Origin: Planctomycetota bacterium
GTDB lineage: Bacteria > Planctomycetota > Phycisphaerae > Sedimentisphaerales > Anaerobacaceae
Direction: 5' to 3'
NCBI GenBank assembly: GCA_019456255.1
Contig: VRUG01000013.1
Location: 38,580-102,579, forward strand
DNA length: 64,000 nt
Within the stretch, counting starts at the first letter, position 1. Each line of letters starts with the position of its first letter. A program made the translations under genes and the position numbers. Of this stretch, positions 62,828 to 64,000 are shown piece after piece. Under the pieces are notes generated by a model that was given only the letters and a program-made list of their open reading frames with translations, was not told the origin of the DNA and made no database searches.

Positions 62828-62847
62828 ATTCCTGCTTTCGCAGGAAT
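62828..62847. repeat. REP-like palindrome before purQ
   Basis: A perfect 8-bp inverted repeat, ATTCCTGC-TTTC-GCAGGAAT, is followed by GACAAAC. It resembles a widespread dispersed repeat of the form TTCCTGCTTTCGCAGGAATGAC whose minus-strand reading gives the false peptide VIPAKAGI. It overlaps the first possible purQ start. Confidence 0.65.
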
Positions 62848-62857
62848 GACAAACAAT

Positions 62858-63637
62858 ATGGGACAGGTAAAAGCAATAGTATTACGAGCAGCCGGCATCA
62901 ACTGTGACGCCGAAACTGCATACGCACTTGAGTTAGCAGGCGCTGACGCCGAACGGGTGCATATAAATAAAATGATTGAAAATAAGTCTCTGCTCGACGA
63001 TTACCAGATACTCGTAGTGCCCGGTGGTTTTAGTTACGGCGATGATGTGGCAGCGGGAAAAATTCTCGGCAATCAGATTTTGCATCATCTCTTTGGACCT
63101 ATGCAAAAGTTTATCGAAGATGGTAAGCTGATACTTGGGATCTGCAATGGTTTTCAGGTTCTTGTTAAAGCCGGGCTTTTGCCGGGCAATGGCGGCGGCA
63201 ACGCAGAGCAAGGAGTCACGATAACCTATAATGACAGCGGCAAGTTCGAGGACAGGTGGGTTTATCTATCGCCCCAAACTGAAAGATGCGTTTTTATCGA
63301 GAAGGGGCAACAAATTTATCTGCCCATAGCACATGGCGAGGGCAAAATTGTCACAAAGGACGACGATACGCTTAAGACATTGGAATCCGATGGCCATATA
63401 GCTTTTAAATATGTCGATAAGGACGGCCGGCAGGGAGATTTTCCTGTTAATCCGAATGGTTCGACCAATTCGATAGCCGCTCTTACTGATAAGACAGGCA
63501 GAGTTCTGGGCCTTATGCCTCATCCGGAGAGATTTGTGCGAAAGGTTCAGCATCCGCGATGGACACGCGGCGAAACCGATGCCAACGGAATGACGATATT
63601 TAATAACGCTGTCAAATATGTCCAGGAAAACCTCTAA
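62858..63637 (+). CDS. purQ: Phosphoribosylformylglycinamidine synthase, glutaminase subunit
   Basis: PurQ takes ammonia from glutamine and passes it to PurL. The 259-residue class I amidotransferase has the nucleophile Cys in LGICNGFQVLVKAG and the family opening VKAIVLRAAGINCDAE. The catalytic His and Glu lie in LMPHPERFVRK. It is longer than PurQ of Bacillus (about 227 residues) and closer to the glutaminase domain of large PurL. I chose ATG 62858 over ATG 62846, because the latter lies inside a REP-like palindrome. It follows purL by 78 bases in the tyrA-purL-purQ unit. Confidence 0.93.
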   Translation: MGQVKAIVLRAAGINCDAETAYALELAGADAERVHINKMIENKSLLDDYQILVVPGGFSYGDDVAAGKILGNQILHHLFGPMQKFIEDGKLILGICNGFQVLVKAGLLPGNGGGNAEQGVTITYNDSGKFEDRWVYLSPQTERCVFIEKGQQIYLPIAHGEGKIVTKDDDTLKTLESDGHIAFKYVDKDGRQGDFPVNPNGSTNSIAALTDKTGRVLGLMPHPERFVRKVQHPRWTRGETDANGMTIFNNAVKYVQENL

Positions 63638-63663
63638 CAATCGAATAATCCCTTCAACTGCGA

Positions 63664-63697
63664 TCAGGACAGGCCCTTCGATAAACTCAGGACAGGC
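63664..63697. repeat. Dispersed-repeat-like sequence after purQ
   Basis: An 11-base unit TCAGGACAGGC occurs at 63664-63674 and again at 63687-63697, with CCTTCGATAAAC between. The whole resembles the intergenic repeat of the form CCTTCGACAAGCTCAGGACA found in many bacterial genomes. Copy number in this genome is not visible from the window. Confidence 0.5.
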
Positions 63698-63783
63698 GGG
63701 GAAAAATTAGTTAGAAACCTCGAATTTTCTTGCAATATTAAGGCGATATGTGTAAATTATTCGCTTCGTGAAAGTAGTAAGCC

Positions 63784-63857
63784 GGGCCCGTAGCTCAGTT
63801 GGTTAGAGCAGTGGACTCATAATCCATTGGTCGAAGGTTCGAGTCCTTCTGGGCCCA
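63784..63857 (+). tRNA. tRNA with CAT anticodon, probably tRNA-Ile2 (lysidine type)
   Basis: A full 74-base cloverleaf is visible. The acceptor stem GGGCCCG/TGGGCCC pairs over all 7 bases (one G-U). The D arm has GCTC/GAGC. The anticodon stem is GTGGA/TCCAT with loop CTCATAA, giving anticodon CAT. The T arm is GAAGG/CCTTC with loop TTCGAGT. The discriminator base is A and no CCA is encoded. A CAT anticodon can be initiator Met, elongator Met or Ile2. The paired first acceptor base pair excludes initiator. The GGGCC-rich acceptor stem favours Ile2, whose C34 is changed to lysidine by TilS, over elongator Met, but this is not certain. Confidence 0.93.
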
Positions 63858-64000
63858 TTTTTTTACCCCTGCCATAATACCAACTCTGGCCTTCAGCAGC
63901 ATCTTTAGCCGAACCATTGCTCTCATTGGCCTGACCCCCTAAAACTGTACCATTGCGAATTAGAGAGTATCCGATAAAATGAGTTGGTTTTATGGAAAGG
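63858..64000. other. Window end after the tRNA, possible mobile-element edge
   Basis: These 143 bases hold no complete gene. The sequence TGACCCCCTAAAACTGTACC (from about 63931) looks like the end of an insertion element, and an ATG at 63980 begins an open frame (MSWFYGK) that runs out of the window. I cannot confirm either. Confidence 0.2.

Noticed and set aside
62656..62901. 81-codon open frame on the minus strand across the purL end and purQ start, with the peptide VIPAKAGI
   Set aside because: The peptide is the known false translation of a dispersed palindrome, and the rest is antisense to purL and purQ.
1..64000. CRISPR array, rRNA operon, prophage or complete insertion sequence
   Set aside because: No regularly spaced repeats, rRNA sequence, phage structural genes or transposase genes were seen anywhere in the window.

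Overview
The window is a gene-dense 64 kb piece of a Gram-negative bacterial chromosome of moderate to low GC content. The gene set suggests a member of the Planctomycetota, most likely class Phycisphaerae (Sedimentisphaerales-like). This is inferred from lipid A genes (lpxD, lpxI), a PilMNOPQ-type pilus, an FG-GAP protein, a HYExAFE-family protein, secreted polysaccharide-degrading enzymes (GH2, a DUF4038 apiosidase-like protein) and an exported ADP-ribosylglycohydrolase-like lipoprotein. No 16S gene or taxonomic marker was searched. There is no prophage, CRISPR array, rRNA operon or complete insertion sequence. The only RNA gene seen is one CAT-anticodon tRNA near the right end.

Layout, 1-20 kb: a truncated FG-GAP propeller gene; lpxD-lpxI; the translation operon thrS-infC-rpmI-rplT-pheS on the minus strand, in which infC appears to start at ATT; a membrane-anchored GspE-like ATPase with a CvpA-like partner; a HEAT-repeat protein; an orphan HAMP protein; GH2-rsmD-cca; and ykgJ-hisS next to a HYExAFE gene. 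20-25 kb: rluA and a threonine-pathway operon hom-apgM-lysC, then a thermonuclease. 25-30 kb: an NtrC/NtrB-type pair, pnp and rpsO.

30-46 kb is one type IV pilus / type II secretion-like locus on the minus strand. In transcription order it holds a major pilin, PilV-, PilW- and PilX-like minor pilins, a GspH-like pilin, PilM, N, O, P, a secretin, a regulatory block (histidine kinase, receiver, GAF-HD-GYP phosphodiesterase, STAS), PilB and PilC. The PilX-like gene carries a LamG domain and is broken by a one-base frameshift. An intrinsic terminator separates the major pilin from the rest. HD-GYP, an MshEN-like region in PilB and a separate PilZ gene at 51 kb suggest c-di-GMP control.

46-64 kb: tsaE-thiL-argH; a phosphodiesterase; small membrane, SAP-like and PilZ proteins; a Sua5-arginine-phosphatase fusion with rpiB; the exported ADP-ribosylglycohydrolase-like/DUF4038 pair; a lipoprotein with a secretin-like tail; accA; and tyrA-purL-purQ followed by the tRNA. 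Two short dispersed-repeat-like elements flank purQ.

The observations most worth following are the membrane-anchored GspE/CvpA pair, the pilus locus with its internal c-di-GMP module and frameshifted LamG pilin, the Sua5-YwlE fusion with the arginine-phosphatase signature, the exported ADP-ribosylglycohydrolase-like enzyme beside an apiosidase-like enzyme, and the apgM-like gene in the position of a homoserine kinase. None can be called a new system from sequence alone.
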